Assembly (NCBI RefSeq): GCF_000429905.1 | Contig: NZ_AUCT01000008.1 | Span: forward strand, 186,001 to 250,000 | DNA: 64,000 bases | Direction of reading: 5' to 3' | From: Desulfatibacillum aliphaticivorans DSM 15576 | Lineage (GTDB): Bacteria > Desulfobacterota > Desulfobacteria > Desulfobacterales > Desulfatibacillaceae | Part shown: piece after piece, positions 35,516 to 45,468 of the stretch | Layout of the letters: each line of letters opens with the position of its first letter | Position numbering within the stretch: position 1 is the stretch's first letter | Notes under the pieces: generated by a model | Told to the model about the DNA's origin: nothing | What the model saw: only the letters and a program-made list of their open reading frames with translations | Database searches by the model: none | Program-made: the position numbers and the translations under genes

Positions 35516-35705
35516 GGAGTCCGGATCCTTGCGCGCTTTTTCCAGTGCTGTAAGCAGGGTTTCTGCTCCTTTATTGTAGTGAAGAGTAATTCAAGCCTTC
35601 CCTTTCCCGGGCGGGAATTGATGAGGGCAAGGCGCATTCAAAGGCTGTCATAAGCCTTTATTTCCAGGCGAAACGGAATAACAAAGCAGGTGATTCCAAT
35701 AAAGC

Positions 35706-35727
35706 GTTTCCATCAAGCGCTGGAAAC
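35706..35727. promoter_or_regulatory. Possible TetR operator
   Basis: GTTTCCA-N8-TGGAAAC, a perfect 7-base inverted repeat of the size bound by TetR dimers, about 190 bp ahead of the TetR gene start. Confidence 0.4.
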
Positions 35728-36225
35728 ATTCATATGCAGGAAAACAGACCCGTGTGTCAAGCAAATAATTGCTTTCCATCCATGTGAAAAAAATAACTTT
35801 TGAACGGATGGTGAAATTCCAAGGAATTACGCAATCCTAAGAAAATCCGGCGACTAAGTGAATGCTTTCACAATCTCCCCTGACGCGCTTTTACAGGAGG
35901 CGGGCCGTCCGGATTCGGGGAGGGCCGCGGGAACAACAGGTGGATAACCAGGCTCTTCAGAAGGATTTTTCGACAGATGCAGCATTATATACGGGGGGGG
36001 CGGGATGGCTTGGAGTTGAGGGAAACGGGCTTTTTGACGGGGGGTTTTGGGTGGACCCAAGGCGCTTTGATTGTTCTCAACCTGTTTTCCGTAAGGGCGG
36101 AGGCGGAACTATACACTATAGATTATCTATATATTAACTTCTAACTATACATTGAAATCACTCTCTGGAAAAATGGAATAAATCCATATTTTAAAGGGAT
36201 TAATCAAAATTTGTGACAAAGTATA

Positions 36226-36241
36226 TTGACTTAACAGTCAA
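36226..36241. promoter_or_regulatory. Palindromic operator-like site before the exported protein gene
   Basis: TTGACT-TAAC-AGTCAA is a perfect palindrome whose left half could also be a -35 box. A degenerate second copy (TTAGAC-GAAT-TAGTCAA) follows at about 36251-36267. It lies about 105 bp before the start codon at 36347. Confidence 0.45.
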
Positions 36242-36346
36242 GGTTATGTTAGACGAATTAGTCAATAAGGGAGATCCGCGGCGCCCCGCCTTGATGCGCC
36301 GCTCGCCTCCCGGCCTTGCACACACAAACCTATGGAGGGGAAACGC

Positions 36347-37651
36347 ATGACAAAGAGATCCGTATTTAAAGTCCTGAGTCTGGTTATTGCAACCCTGATC
36401 GCGGCCGCATCCGGGGCCTACGCCATGAGCCCCAAGCCCACCTGGCCGGAACAGCATACCATTGACTATAATCACGTCATGCGGGACGGCCTGGGCGGCT
36501 GGAACATCCTGCAGGATGATTATCGGGCCTTTAACGCCCTGGATGGCTTCTCCCTGGAATGGGACTATTATTCCTTTCACGACGACGACGGCAAGTTCAC
36601 CGGCGTGGTCGGGATCGTAGTGGCGGATCCGGAAGGCAGGCTGGGCGGCAGCGAAACCTTTTCGGCCCTCAACCTCATGCCCTCGGGAGTGAACTTCGCC
36701 TTGTACGGCAAGTTCCCCGGCAAAGAGCCGATCGCCATTTACACGCCTCTCGGCCTGGGCCACGACGTGGGCGTGAACGAACGCTCCCTGTACGCCGAAG
36801 GCGAGGACGGGATTTTTATTGAAGAAATTCCGGTTCGGGGCGAGGACGGCGAGCCCGACGTCATGATCATTCGGGGAAACAACGGAGCCTACTCCTGGGA
36901 TTTTTCCGTAAACCAGGGATTCACCGACTATGCGCCCTTAAAGCCCGAAACCTGGGTGGTGGGCAACGATACCGACGCCCTGCTGCCGGACGAACACTGG
37001 ACCGTCAACATGCTGTGGCCCACCACGGAAGTCCGGGGAAGCATTACGGATCTTTCCACGGGCGAAACCACGGAAATCAACGGGCACGGATACCGGGAAA
37101 ACTCCTTCGGCAGATGGGCCTTCGTCCTGGGCGGCTGGGACTTCGCCTTCATGTCCGATCCCGAAACCCATGTGCAGTGGGCCTTCCAGACCTATCATTT
37201 TAACACCACAAACCTGGACTACGTGGACGTGGACTTTCTGGATAACGGCAATCCGGTCGTTCAACGCTTTCACGCGGAGGACGGCGAGCTTGGCTGGGTG
37301 CACGGAGACTGGCAATGGGATGAAGAGGCCCGCCAGTACCTTCCCACGGATCTGACGGTCGTCGGCAAAAACGACCAGTACACCGTGGAAGCCTACGTGA
37401 ACATCGGCGCCAATTACGCGCCCATGCTTTCGGATGTAACCTTTATTGTGGAGACATATTGCATCTTCGCCCAGATGCCCTGGATTACCGGCGTGATCAA
37501 AAGAACGGAGACCGGCGAGGTCGTGGCGACCTTTGAAGGCCAGGGCGGCGGAGAATTTTCGGTCATGCGGAGCTTTTGCGCCAACGAGCCCAGCCTGGAC
37601 GTGAAGAAAAACATCTTCACCAGCACATTCTCCCATCCCATGCCCGAATAA
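36347..37651 (+). CDS. Exported CrtC/AttH-like lipocalin-type protein
   Basis: 434 aa, ATG after GGAGGGGAAACGC. A Sec signal peptide (MTKRSVFKVLSLVIATLIAA, cleavage probably after GAYA near residue 26) is followed by an all-beta protein rich in aromatic residues. The motif GHGYRENSFGRWAF with GGWDFAFM resembles the GYHDHQWG region of the hydroxyneurosporene synthase/AttH group of double-lipocalin proteins, which handle hydrophobic ligands, but the His-Asp pair there is not conserved. A periplasmic or outer-membrane-facing location is expected. It has its own promoter region with a palindromic operator. Family assignment is tentative; no carotenoid gene is in the window. Confidence 0.6.
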   Translation: MTKRSVFKVLSLVIATLIAAASGAYAMSPKPTWPEQHTIDYNHVMRDGLGGWNILQDDYRAFNALDGFSLEWDYYSFHDDDGKFTGVVGIVVADPEGRLGGSETFSALNLMPSGVNFALYGKFPGKEPIAIYTPLGLGHDVGVNERSLYAEGEDGIFIEEIPVRGEDGEPDVMIIRGNNGAYSWDFSVNQGFTDYAPLKPETWVVGNDTDALLPDEHWTVNMLWPTTEVRGSITDLSTGETTEINGHGYRENSFGRWAFVLGGWDFAFMSDPETHVQWAFQTYHFNTTNLDYVDVDFLDNGNPVVQRFHAEDGELGWVHGDWQWDEEARQYLPTDLTVVGKNDQYTVEAYVNIGANYAPMLSDVTFIVETYCIFAQMPWITGVIKRTETGEVVATFEGQGGGEFSVMRSFCANEPSLDVKKNIFTSTFSHPMPE

Positions 37652-37785
37652 CCGATTTGCGGAAAGGGAAGCCAGGCCTTTTTCGCAAGGATAGGACCAT
37701 GTTCTATCCCCCTCAAGGGGGCTCGCTGTCGGCGGCGGGCCCCCTTTCTTATTGGAGTTCGCCAGCCGCGGGGGCCTGTCACTGC

Positions 37786-37811
37786 GAGGGCGCGGCAAGC
37801 AGCGCCCCTGC
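37786..37811. repeat. 26-bp palindromic repeat, copy 2
   Basis: Matches 26728-26753 with three substitutions. It follows another hairpin (CCCCC-TCAA-GGGGG at 37708-37721) downstream of the exported protein gene that may act as a transcription end. Confidence 0.65.
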
Positions 37812-37843
37812 TTATGGGTCTTTTTTAACTTTTGGGGACATCC

Positions 37844-38218
37844 TTAACTCTTTTGATACGTCTCCTCAAACATCCGGAGCAGTTCTTTTCGCCACGTACC
37901 GCTATTTTTGTATGATAATTGGGATGGGTGGAAATATTCAACGTCCATTGCCGCATTCAGCCTTTTGGTTTTTATGCTTCCTTTAAATGATTTGTTTTTC
38001 TTGTTCAAATTCAAGGCGATATGCCTCAGCGCCGCCGGATTCTCAGGGGCGTGCCCAGCCCTGATCCGGCTTTCATCCTCCCGGAATGCAATGTCAAGAA
38101 CCCAATGCACTGAGTTTTCTATACCCCCAATGACTGCGTACGGCCTCCCCTTATGCAGCGTATTATGATGCCTGGGGTCGTTTACTGTCTCGAATAAGTA
38201 TTTCATTATATTATACAT
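37844..38218 (-). pseudogene. ISAs1-family transposase remnant (C-terminal end)
   Basis: 124 residues that match only the end of ISAs1/H-repeat transposases: GGIENSVHWVLDIAFREDESRIRAGHAPEN followed by ALRHIALNLNKKNKSFKGSIKTKR, the well-known WGIEN..LHWVLDV..REDxSRxRxGxAxEN block carrying the last acidic catalytic residue. The DDE core and N-terminus (about 250 residues) are missing and no terminal inverted repeats are evident, so this is a decayed insertion. It lies between the exported protein gene and tamA, marking an old insertion point. Confidence 0.8.
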
Positions 38219-38337
38219 ATATCGCCAGATTCAGCGCCTTGGAGCCCGTTTTTTTTACATGCGTATGCCCTGCCCTCGGCCTCCTGGAGGAATCTAGGCC
38301 TTTATTCGGCTTTGGGGGTGTGATAACATACAGGTTT

Positions 38338-40185
38338 ATGAAAAGATTGTTCAGAATACATGTAAACCTTTTGGTTTTGTTCATGATTCCGGGCCTGCTT
38401 ATGGCTTCCCCCGGCAAGGACTGGACTGTCGCCAAGGTAAAAATTGAAGGCCTGGAAACCGTCTCCGTCAAAATGGCCAAGGCGGTGCTTTCCGTTCGCC
38501 CCGCCAACATCAGGCCTTGGGTGAAAGATCAGGTTTTTGCGCAGTCCCTGGTGGATGCGGACATCAAAAACCTGACCCAGCTTATGGAGCAGGAAGGGTA
38601 TTTTGAATCCCAAATCGATTTCACCCTGAACGAAAATCCGGACCGGGAAAAAGTCTCGGTCATCTACAAAATAGTAGAAGGCCCTCCGATTCTGGTGGAC
38701 TCCATGGATGTGGAGGGACTGGACGGCTTGTCCGAGAATCTAAGGAAGAAAATCATTGAATTCACTCCCTTGAAAAAAGGGGAGCGGCTGCGCACCGAGC
38801 CCTACGGCCAGGCCAAAGACAAGATCATCGACTTATTGAACACACACGGCTATCCCCACGCAGCGGTGACCGGGTCCATTATGGTCAACAAGCAGGAAAA
38901 GACCGCGGCCGTAACTCTTAAGGTGGACCCTAAGGGATATTATTTGTTCGGGCCGGCTTCCGTTGCAGGCCTGGAGAAAACCAATCCCAACGTTATTCTT
39001 TCCCGCGTGACTTTTGAAGAAGGAAAGATGTACACCCGCAAAGAGCTTGAAGAAACCCAGCGGGAAATATTTTCTTTGGGCTTTCTCTCCAAGGTCGGGG
39101 TGAAAACCTTGGAAACCAAAGAGCAGGTGGAAAGCGCAGCGCCGCCCACGCCGGAAAATCCTGGCAGCCTGCCTTTGGAAATAACCGGGGAGTACAAAAA
39201 GTTTAAAAGCGTACGGTTCGGCATCGGTTACGGCACCGAGGAAAAGCTGCGGCTTTCGGCCGGATGGCGGCACAGGCATTTCACCTCCCAGGCCACGCAG
39301 CTTGATTTATCCGTAAAAACTTCCGAAATCCTGCAAAGCGCCCAGGCCGAGTTGTGGCAGCCCTATTTTTTTTCCAAAAAGCAGGAGTTTAAAAACACGC
39401 TCGGCGCCAAGCGGGAGGACGAAATCAGCTACATCGACCTTTCGTTTTTCAACGAGGCCTCCGTCACCCGCAAGCTATCCAGGTATTGGAGCGGAACCAT
39501 AGGGCATCAATTGGAGATGCACAGGCCCGAGGAATACTCCCTGGACCTTCAAGGAGATGAAACCGAGGCGGAAAACAATTACCTGGTTTCGTCCCTGGCT
39601 TTGGGTTTTGAAAGAGACTCGCGGCCAAAAGTGCTCATCCCCCGCTCCGGGACTTTTCTCTCCACCCGGTACTGGTACGGATCTTCCTCGTTGGGCTCTG
39701 AAATAGATTATTATAAGTTGTCCGTGGAAGGTTCCATCCTGATTCCCCTGGGCCAACGTTTTGTGCTGGCCTCCAGGGCCGGTTTCGCAGGAATCGAGAC
39801 CTTGGAGGATACGGAAACCGTGCCCTTGTTCATGCGTTTGTTTTCCGGCGGCACCCACAGCGTTCGGGGCTACGAATACCAGCACCTGGGTCCTGTGAAT
39901 GACGACGGGGAATACATGGGCGGCCAATCCCGGTGGGAGGGCTCCATAGAGCTGCGGTTCCCCATTTACAAAAAAATTACCGGAGTCGCCTTCACCGATT
40001 GCGGCTCGGTCCTGGAAGACCCGTTTTCCTTCGACGGCAGCTCGTTCCGCTACACGGCCGGTCCGGGCATCCGGTACGAGTCTCCGGTGGGCGCACTGAG
40101 CCTGGACGTGGGCTATCAGTTGAATCCCCAGGACGATTATGCAGACACATACCGCGTTCATTTCAGCGTGGGCCAGGCGTTTTAA
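38338..40185 (+). CDS. tamA: Omp85-family outer membrane protein, TamA-like
   Basis: 615 aa. A signal peptide (LLVLFMIPGLLMAS) precedes about 300 residues of POTRA domains (VAKVKIEGLETVSVKMAKAV, ILVDSMDVEGLDGLSENLRK, YLFGPASVAGLEKTNPNVIL), and the C-terminal half is a 16-strand barrel with the Omp85 loop motif GGTHSVRGYEYQHLGP and a final phenylalanine. This matches TamA, which with the inner-membrane-anchored TamB moves lipids or outer-membrane proteins to the outer membrane. The ATG at 38338 was chosen because it begins the signal peptide; its ribosome site is weak. The tamB-like gene follows with no gap (TAA then ATG). Confidence 0.85.
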   Translation: MKRLFRIHVNLLVLFMIPGLLMASPGKDWTVAKVKIEGLETVSVKMAKAVLSVRPANIRPWVKDQVFAQSLVDADIKNLTQLMEQEGYFESQIDFTLNENPDREKVSVIYKIVEGPPILVDSMDVEGLDGLSENLRKKIIEFTPLKKGERLRTEPYGQAKDKIIDLLNTHGYPHAAVTGSIMVNKQEKTAAVTLKVDPKGYYLFGPASVAGLEKTNPNVILSRVTFEEGKMYTRKELEETQREIFSLGFLSKVGVKTLETKEQVESAAPPTPENPGSLPLEITGEYKKFKSVRFGIGYGTEEKLRLSAGWRHRHFTSQATQLDLSVKTSEILQSAQAELWQPYFFSKKQEFKNTLGAKREDEISYIDLSFFNEASVTRKLSRYWSGTIGHQLEMHRPEEYSLDLQGDETEAENNYLVSSLALGFERDSRPKVLIPRSGTFLSTRYWYGSSSLGSEIDYYKLSVEGSILIPLGQRFVLASRAGFAGIETLEDTETVPLFMRLFSGGTHSVRGYEYQHLGPVNDDGEYMGGQSRWEGSIELRFPIYKKITGVAFTDCGSVLEDPFSFDGSSFRYTAGPGIRYESPVGALSLDVGYQLNPQDDYADTYRVHFSVGQAF

Positions 40186-43100
40186 ATGAAACGAATTTTT
40201 AAAATATTATTGTGGGCGCTGCTCGTTTTTTTAATCTTCGGCTTTATTGTCGTCCCCCTGGCGTTGCGCACGGATTTCGTCCAGGAGCGGCTCACGCAAT
40301 ACGCGGAAAACGCGACCAAAGACCTGCCCGTCTCCATTTCGTTTTCGCGAATCATGCCGGACGTCCTATCCCGTGTTACCGTCGAGGGTCTGAAGATATC
40401 AGCCCAAAATGAGGTGATTTTTCGGGCGGAGAGCGTAACGGTAGGGCCTTTGCTGCCCGGGGTCCTGGGCGAGGAAATTACCCTCGGCCATGTAATCGTG
40501 GACAATCCCACGGCCAACCTGGTCAGAAACCCGGACGGATCCTGGAATGCGGCCTCCTGGTTTCCTCCTTCGGAGAACACGGAAGACGAAGAGCCCTTTA
40601 ATCTGACTCAGTTTCCCGTCTCAATATCCCGGGCGGAAATCAAAAACGGCCGGATTCAGGTCAGAGTTCATGGGGAGGACGGCGCGGTTCTAATGGACAA
40701 GCCTTTTCAGTTGGACCTGAAAGGCCGCCTTAAGCCCTTTGCCGCCGTGGTGAACAACCTGACCCTGCGGGAAGCCGGCAAGGATAATGCGGATTTCCTG
40801 ACCTGTAAAGGCGTGTACGACCTCAAAGACGACGCCGAGACCCAGGTGCAGATTAAAGGGGAATCGCCCTCTCTGGCGCAATGGCGGGCTTTGGCGCCCG
40901 GCCTGCCGGATTTGGAAAACCTGAAGATTTCCCTGACCGCTCATGGGCCGTTGGATAAGCCTGAATTCACCTATGCTTTGAAGTGCGATCCGGAGCAAAC
41001 CGTGGAAGGGGCCGCCAGCCTGGATTTATCAGGCCCTGAATTTGCGATGAAAGCCAATGCCGCGGTCGGCGGCTTAATCCTGGATGATCTGGCGCCCGAG
41101 GTTCCTGGACAGGCCAGCGGAAAGATCAAGGCCTCCATGACCGGCATGTGGCCTGATTCGGACATTAAGGCGGAGGTCATTATCCAGCCTTCCCAGGTCC
41201 TTTCTTACGCCGTAAGCAAAGGCAGGATCAGCCTGGACTATAACCGGTCCGGCGACGCGGACCTTTCCCTGAGCTCCCAGGTCAACCTGGCGGAGCTCAA
41301 GCTGACGGCCAACGGAAACGCCAAAGGCCTGCTGGACCAGGACGCTCCGCTCTCTGTGCAATTCCATGCCGATGTGCTAAACGCCGACCCCAGGAAGCTG
41401 GCCATGGAAACCCAAGCGCCTTCCGGTGACTTGAATTTCACCCTGAACGGTCAGGCGGACAAGGCGGCGGGCCAGAGCCTCGGAGAAACGCTTCTTACCT
41501 TTAACGCCGGATTTTCCCCGTCCCGCCTGGAGAAATTGGAAATCAATTCAGCCTCCATCAACGGCGTGCTGGACAACCGGGGCGTGGAGGTTCGCTCGGC
41601 CAATGTGCAGGGCCACGGCATGGAGCTTAATCTATCGGGCAAGGTGGATTACGAGGCCCAGGGTCTTGCCAAAGCAAAGGCCAAAATATCTGATCTGGCC
41701 GGCCTGACCAGCCTGTTCCTAAAGCAGCCCATTCCGGGCGCAGCCAACCTAAGCCTGACGGCTAAAGGCGACCTGGCCGATCCTGACCTCCAGGGGGAAG
41801 TCACGGCCGAGCTACCCGATCTTGCTGGTGTATCTGAACAATTCCTTAAATCCGCCGTCAAAGGCTCGGCCAAAGTCAACCTAAAGGCCAAGGGCAAATG
41901 GAAAAATCCAACCATAGACGGCCGGGTGCAGCTTGCCTTGCCTGATTTGTCCGGGCTTGCCGCGCCGTATCTGGAGGACCCGCTTAAGGGCGCAGCCGAT
42001 GTGGATTTGTTCGCCAAAGGCCCGGCCTTGAATCCGGCGCTAAGCGGCGAAATTTCCATGCGCGGAGTAAAGTATTTGGATTACGCGTTTGATCAGGGGA
42101 ATTTTAAGGTCAAGGCCGCCATAGAACCCATGGCCGTTTCCGTCCAGGGCGGCGTTAAGGCCTTGAATCTGGCGGGGCAAACCCTCGACTCCCTGGCCCT
42201 GGACGTGGATCTGGAACAAAACGACCTGACCTTTACCTTAAATGGAAAGGGCGGCGCGGCGGACAGCATAAATGCCAAGGGCGTCCTTGCCGGCTACCGG
42301 CAGCTTAAAAAAAAGTTGACCTTATCCAGCCTGGAGTCGGTTTATCAAGGCAAGCGGGCCGCGCTTGTCAAACCCGCTGTTTTGGAAATTGCGCCGGATT
42401 CCGTAAAAACTTCCGGCTTGGAACTGGTCTGTGAGGAGCAAACTCTGTCGGTCCAGGGCGGTTATTGGTTCAACGGAAACCTGGATGCCTCCGTAAGTCT
42501 TCCGCAAGCGGATCTCTATCGGTTGTCTGAGATTTTGCAATTGTCCAGGCCTTTCAACGGGGCTGGTGACGCCTTCCTGGCCGCAAAAGGCTCCCTGGAA
42601 AAGCCGGAGGTCAGGTTTGAGGTCAACGCCCAAGAGGTCAGCATCGACAAGGATCTGCCCGGGCTGTCCCTCCGGGCGACGGGTGTTTATGAAAAAGGCC
42701 TTGCTTCCGTGAGTGCGGATTTGGTTCCGGAAACCGGCGGCAAGCTGGAATTTAATTCTACCTGCCCCATGGAGCTGGGGCTGCCTCTGAAAGACGACTT
42801 TTTGCCCCGCAGCGGATTGCAGGCCTCCATCAAAGGCCAGGGGCTGGACCTTGCCTTTCTCCCCCAATGGGTGGACGGCCTGGACGTCCTGGAAGGCGTC
42901 CTGAACCTGGAGGCCGCCGCTTCGGGAGACCCACGCTCTCCTATATTGCACGGTTCAGCCTCCATGGCCGCCGACAATATGGTTGTTGAAGAATGGCAAG
43001 ATCCCATTACGGACTTGAAAGCCCAATTGGAATGGACTCCCCAGCTTGTCTCCATCAAGGATTTGTCCGCACGCACCCAGAAAGAAGGCGAGCTTCACGG

Positions 43101-44106
43101 CTCGGGAACCGTGGCTCTGGATAACTTCAAACCCACGGATTTCAACCTGGCCCTGCAAACCCGTAAATTTGATCTGTCCTACTGGGGCATGATAACGGCC
43201 AGGGCGGATTCGGACCTAAAGCTGGTGGGCATGTGGCCGGATATTGACCTGACCGGCCAGGTGAAGGTGGGCAAAGGGGAATTCCGGCTTGACCGCTTTA
43301 TGGCGGAAATGCGCCGCAAGGTGGCCGTGGAAAAGGACGTGCGCATCGTGGGCGAAGAAGTGGAGGAAAAGGAATCCCCCATCAAGCCCATGGGCCTGAA
43401 CCTGGATGTGAGCATAGAAGGCCCCATGTGGATACGGGGCGAGGGCGCCCAGATTCAGGCGGGGGGAGACCTGAACGTGACCAAAGAGCGTCAGTCCGAC
43501 GCCATCCGCACCCGAGGATATCTGGAAACCAAACGGGGCGTGTACGAGTTCCGCGGCAAGAATTTCGACGTGGAAAAAGGCCGTGTGGATTTTGTGGGCC
43601 TTTATCCGCCCGACCCCATCCTGGAGATTGTGGCCGCTTACAAGGTGGCCGGCGTGACTATCTATTTGGAGATAGGCGGAACGCCTTCCTCCATGATCAT
43701 CACCCTGTCCGCGGATCCGGAGCTGGATCAAACGGATATTGCGTCCCTGTTGATTTTCGGGAAAAGGGCCTCGGATTTGAGCAGCGGAGAATCCAAATCC
43801 CTGGAAGAGCAGGGCGCCGCCATGCTGGCGGCCAAGGCTTTGGATGAATTCAAGCAGATTGTCGGCGCGGACGTTCCCGTGGACATGCTGAGCGTGCGCA
43901 GCAACGGCGAAGGAAACGGCGGCCAGGATCTGGTGGTGGGCAAATATTTGTCGCCCAAGCTGTTTGTGACCTATCGCCGGGGGATTTCCTCGGAAAGCGC
44001 CAACGAAGTCCAGTTGCAATATCAACTCACGCCAAAAATCTCCGTGGAAAGCCAGATCAGCCAATCCGAGTCCGGCGTGGACCTGTTTTGGAATTACGAC
44101 TATTAA
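40186..44106 (+). CDS. tamB: TamB-like translocation/assembly module protein
   Basis: 1306 aa. One N-terminal membrane anchor (ILLWALLVFLIFGFIVVPLAL) is followed by a very long beta-rich AsmA-like region made of repeated amphipathic strands (LSLTAKGDLADPDLQGEVTA, VNLKAKGKWKNPTIDGRVQL), and the C-terminal DUF490/TamB domain contains RTRGYLETKRGVYEFRGKNF, FVGLYPPDPILEIVAAYKV and LLIFGKRASDLSSGE. Such proteins form a hydrophobic groove across the periplasm, thought to carry phospholipids to the outer membrane. It directly abuts the tamA-like gene, so the two are translated together. Length is close to E. coli TamB (about 1260). Confidence 0.9.
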   Translation: MKRIFKILLWALLVFLIFGFIVVPLALRTDFVQERLTQYAENATKDLPVSISFSRIMPDVLSRVTVEGLKISAQNEVIFRAESVTVGPLLPGVLGEEITLGHVIVDNPTANLVRNPDGSWNAASWFPPSENTEDEEPFNLTQFPVSISRAEIKNGRIQVRVHGEDGAVLMDKPFQLDLKGRLKPFAAVVNNLTLREAGKDNADFLTCKGVYDLKDDAETQVQIKGESPSLAQWRALAPGLPDLENLKISLTAHGPLDKPEFTYALKCDPEQTVEGAASLDLSGPEFAMKANAAVGGLILDDLAPEVPGQASGKIKASMTGMWPDSDIKAEVIIQPSQVLSYAVSKGRISLDYNRSGDADLSLSSQVNLAELKLTANGNAKGLLDQDAPLSVQFHADVLNADPRKLAMETQAPSGDLNFTLNGQADKAAGQSLGETLLTFNAGFSPSRLEKLEINSASINGVLDNRGVEVRSANVQGHGMELNLSGKVDYEAQGLAKAKAKISDLAGLTSLFLKQPIPGAANLSLTAKGDLADPDLQGEVTAELPDLAGVSEQFLKSAVKGSAKVNLKAKGKWKNPTIDGRVQLALPDLSGLAAPYLEDPLKGAADVDLFAKGPALNPALSGEISMRGVKYLDYAFDQGNFKVKAAIEPMAVSVQGGVKALNLAGQTLDSLALDVDLEQNDLTFTLNGKGGAADSINAKGVLAGYRQLKKKLTLSSLESVYQGKRAALVKPAVLEIAPDSVKTSGLELVCEEQTLSVQGGYWFNGNLDASVSLPQADLYRLSEILQLSRPFNGAGDAFLAAKGSLEKPEVRFEVNAQEVSIDKDLPGLSLRATGVYEKGLASVSADLVPETGGKLEFNSTCPMELGLPLKDDFLPRSGLQASIKGQGLDLAFLPQWVDGLDVLEGVLNLEAAASGDPRSPILHGSASMAADNMVVEEWQDPITDLKAQLEWTPQLVSIKDLSARTQKEGELHGSGTVALDNFKPTDFNLALQTRKFDLSYWGMITARADSDLKLVGMWPDIDLTGQVKVGKGEFRLDRFMAEMRRKVAVEKDVRIVGEEVEEKESPIKPMGLNLDVSIEGPMWIRGEGAQIQAGGDLNVTKERQSDAIRTRGYLETKRGVYEFRGKNFDVEKGRVDFVGLYPPDPILEIVAAYKVAGVTIYLEIGGTPSSMIITLSADPELDQTDIASLLIFGKRASDLSSGESKSLEEQGAAMLAAKALDEFKQIVGADVPVDMLSVRSNGEGNGGQDLVVGKYLSPKLFVTYRRGISSESANEVQLQYQLTPKISVESQISQSESGVDLFWNYDY

Positions 44107-44213
44107 AATGCGAATAATTTGACAGTTTTTCCGGACCTCTGGTAATCTGAAAATATTGGCGGTGGGGCGCTTTTGCGGCTATTGAAGGCTGCGGCAGGGA
44201 GATTAACCTGGTG

Positions 44214-45434
44214 ATGAAATCTGCGCCAATATTGATTGTGGACGACGACCCGGGAGTCCGGCATTTGCTCAAAGAAGGGCTTTCGGCCTGGGATTATCAG
44301 GTCGTCGAAGCCCAGGACGGTTTGGAAGCCTGGGAGATCCTGAAAGAAACTCCCGTCACGCTGGTGATCTCGGACTGGATGATGCCCGGCATGGACGGTG
44401 TGGAGTTGTGCCGCCGGATTCGTTCGCATCCTTTTCCTTCCTATGTTTACGTTGTTCTTCTGACCGCAAAATCCCAAAAAGACGACCTGCTTCAGGGCAT
44501 GGAGGCCGGCGCCGACGACTTCATGGGCAAGCCCTTTGCCATGGCCGAGCTTAAGGCCAAGCTGGCGGCGGCCAAACGCATCCTTAATCTGGAGCGCAGC
44601 CTGGAAGAGAAAAACGCCAAACTCCAGGACATGTATAAAAAGCTCAGCAAGACGCAAGACCTGCTGAACAAGGACATTGCCGCAGCGGCCTGGATCCAGC
44701 AAAGCCTGCTGCCCAATTCCGGCGCCGTTTACGGCTTTCGCTTTGACTCTTTGTTCATGCCCTGCAAGGTGATCGGCGGGGATATTTTCAACTATTTTCC
44801 GGTGGACCGCCACCATTTGGCCTTTTACTCCCTGGACGTTTCCGGCCACGGCATCCCTGCGGCCATGCTGTCCGTCACGGTCAACAAAACAATCACCAGC
44901 ATGCCTTTTCACGAGGCCCGGTTTTTTTCAGGCTCGGACGGCGCCGAATACAGCCGCAGCATTTCGCCCCAATCCATGGCCAATGAGCTGAATCTGCTTT
45001 TTCAGCGCACCGAGACTGTGGAGCAGTATTTTACCATGGTCTACGGCATTGTGGATCGCAGGAACGGAAATATCATCCTTACCCAGGCGGGGCATCCCTA
45101 TCCCATTTTGATCCCCGACCACGGGAAAGCCCGTTTGTTGGGGAGCGGCGGCCTGCCCGTGGGCCTTTTGCCGGACGCCGAGTTTACCGAGGACCTGTAT
45201 AGAATCGAGCCCGGAGACAGGCTGTTTTTGTATTCAGATGGAATAACGGATTGCCTGGATCAGGAAGGAAATAGATTTTCCCAGGAAAGACTTGTAAACT
45301 TTTTATCTGAAAAACGCGACTTGACGTTAAAGGACCTGATGCGAAGAATGGGGGAGGAGCTTGTGCATTTCCGCGGAGACCCCAACTTTGAGGACGACGT
45401 CTCCCTCATGGCAATGGAGCGGTTTAAAGAGTAA
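44214..45434 (+). CDS. Receiver-PP2C (RsbU/SpoIIE-type) phosphatase
   Basis: 406 aa (a GTG three bases earlier is equally placed after GGGAG). Residues 1-125 form a receiver (ILIVDDDPGVR, LVISDWMMPGMDG with the phosphoacceptor Asp, VVLLTAKSQ, MGKPFA), 130-165 a coiled coil (LEEKNAKLQDMYKKLSK), and 175-406 a SpoIIE-type PPM phosphatase with VIGGDIFNYF, SLDVSGHGIPAAMLS, LTQAGHPYPIL, YSDGITDC and FEDDVSLM, the metal-binding aspartates being intact. Such proteins dephosphorylate anti-sigma-factor antagonists in partner-switching pathways on phosphorylation. No anti-sigma or STAS gene is adjacent, so its partners are elsewhere. It lies about 100 bp past tamB. Confidence 0.9.
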   Translation: MKSAPILIVDDDPGVRHLLKEGLSAWDYQVVEAQDGLEAWEILKETPVTLVISDWMMPGMDGVELCRRIRSHPFPSYVYVVLLTAKSQKDDLLQGMEAGADDFMGKPFAMAELKAKLAAAKRILNLERSLEEKNAKLQDMYKKLSKTQDLLNKDIAAAAWIQQSLLPNSGAVYGFRFDSLFMPCKVIGGDIFNYFPVDRHHLAFYSLDVSGHGIPAAMLSVTVNKTITSMPFHEARFFSGSDGAEYSRSISPQSMANELNLLFQRTETVEQYFTMVYGIVDRRNGNIILTQAGHPYPILIPDHGKARLLGSGGLPVGLLPDAEFTEDLYRIEPGDRLFLYSDGITDCLDQEGNRFSQERLVNFLSEKRDLTLKDLMRRMGEELVHFRGDPNFEDDVSLMAMERFKE

Positions 45435-45468
45435 AAGCTGATTTGCATTGATGGAAAGGAAAATCTCC

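Larger units (their letters stand above)
35516..36346. other. Long regulatory interval between divergent units
   Basis: 831 bp without a supportable gene. It must contain the promoter of the TetR operon (toward the left) and of the exported protein gene (toward the right). Two inverted repeats are listed separately. A CCATCC...GGATGG pair spans about 35777-35815. The middle part (35860-36070) is GC-rich and shows nothing I can name. Confidence 0.5.
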
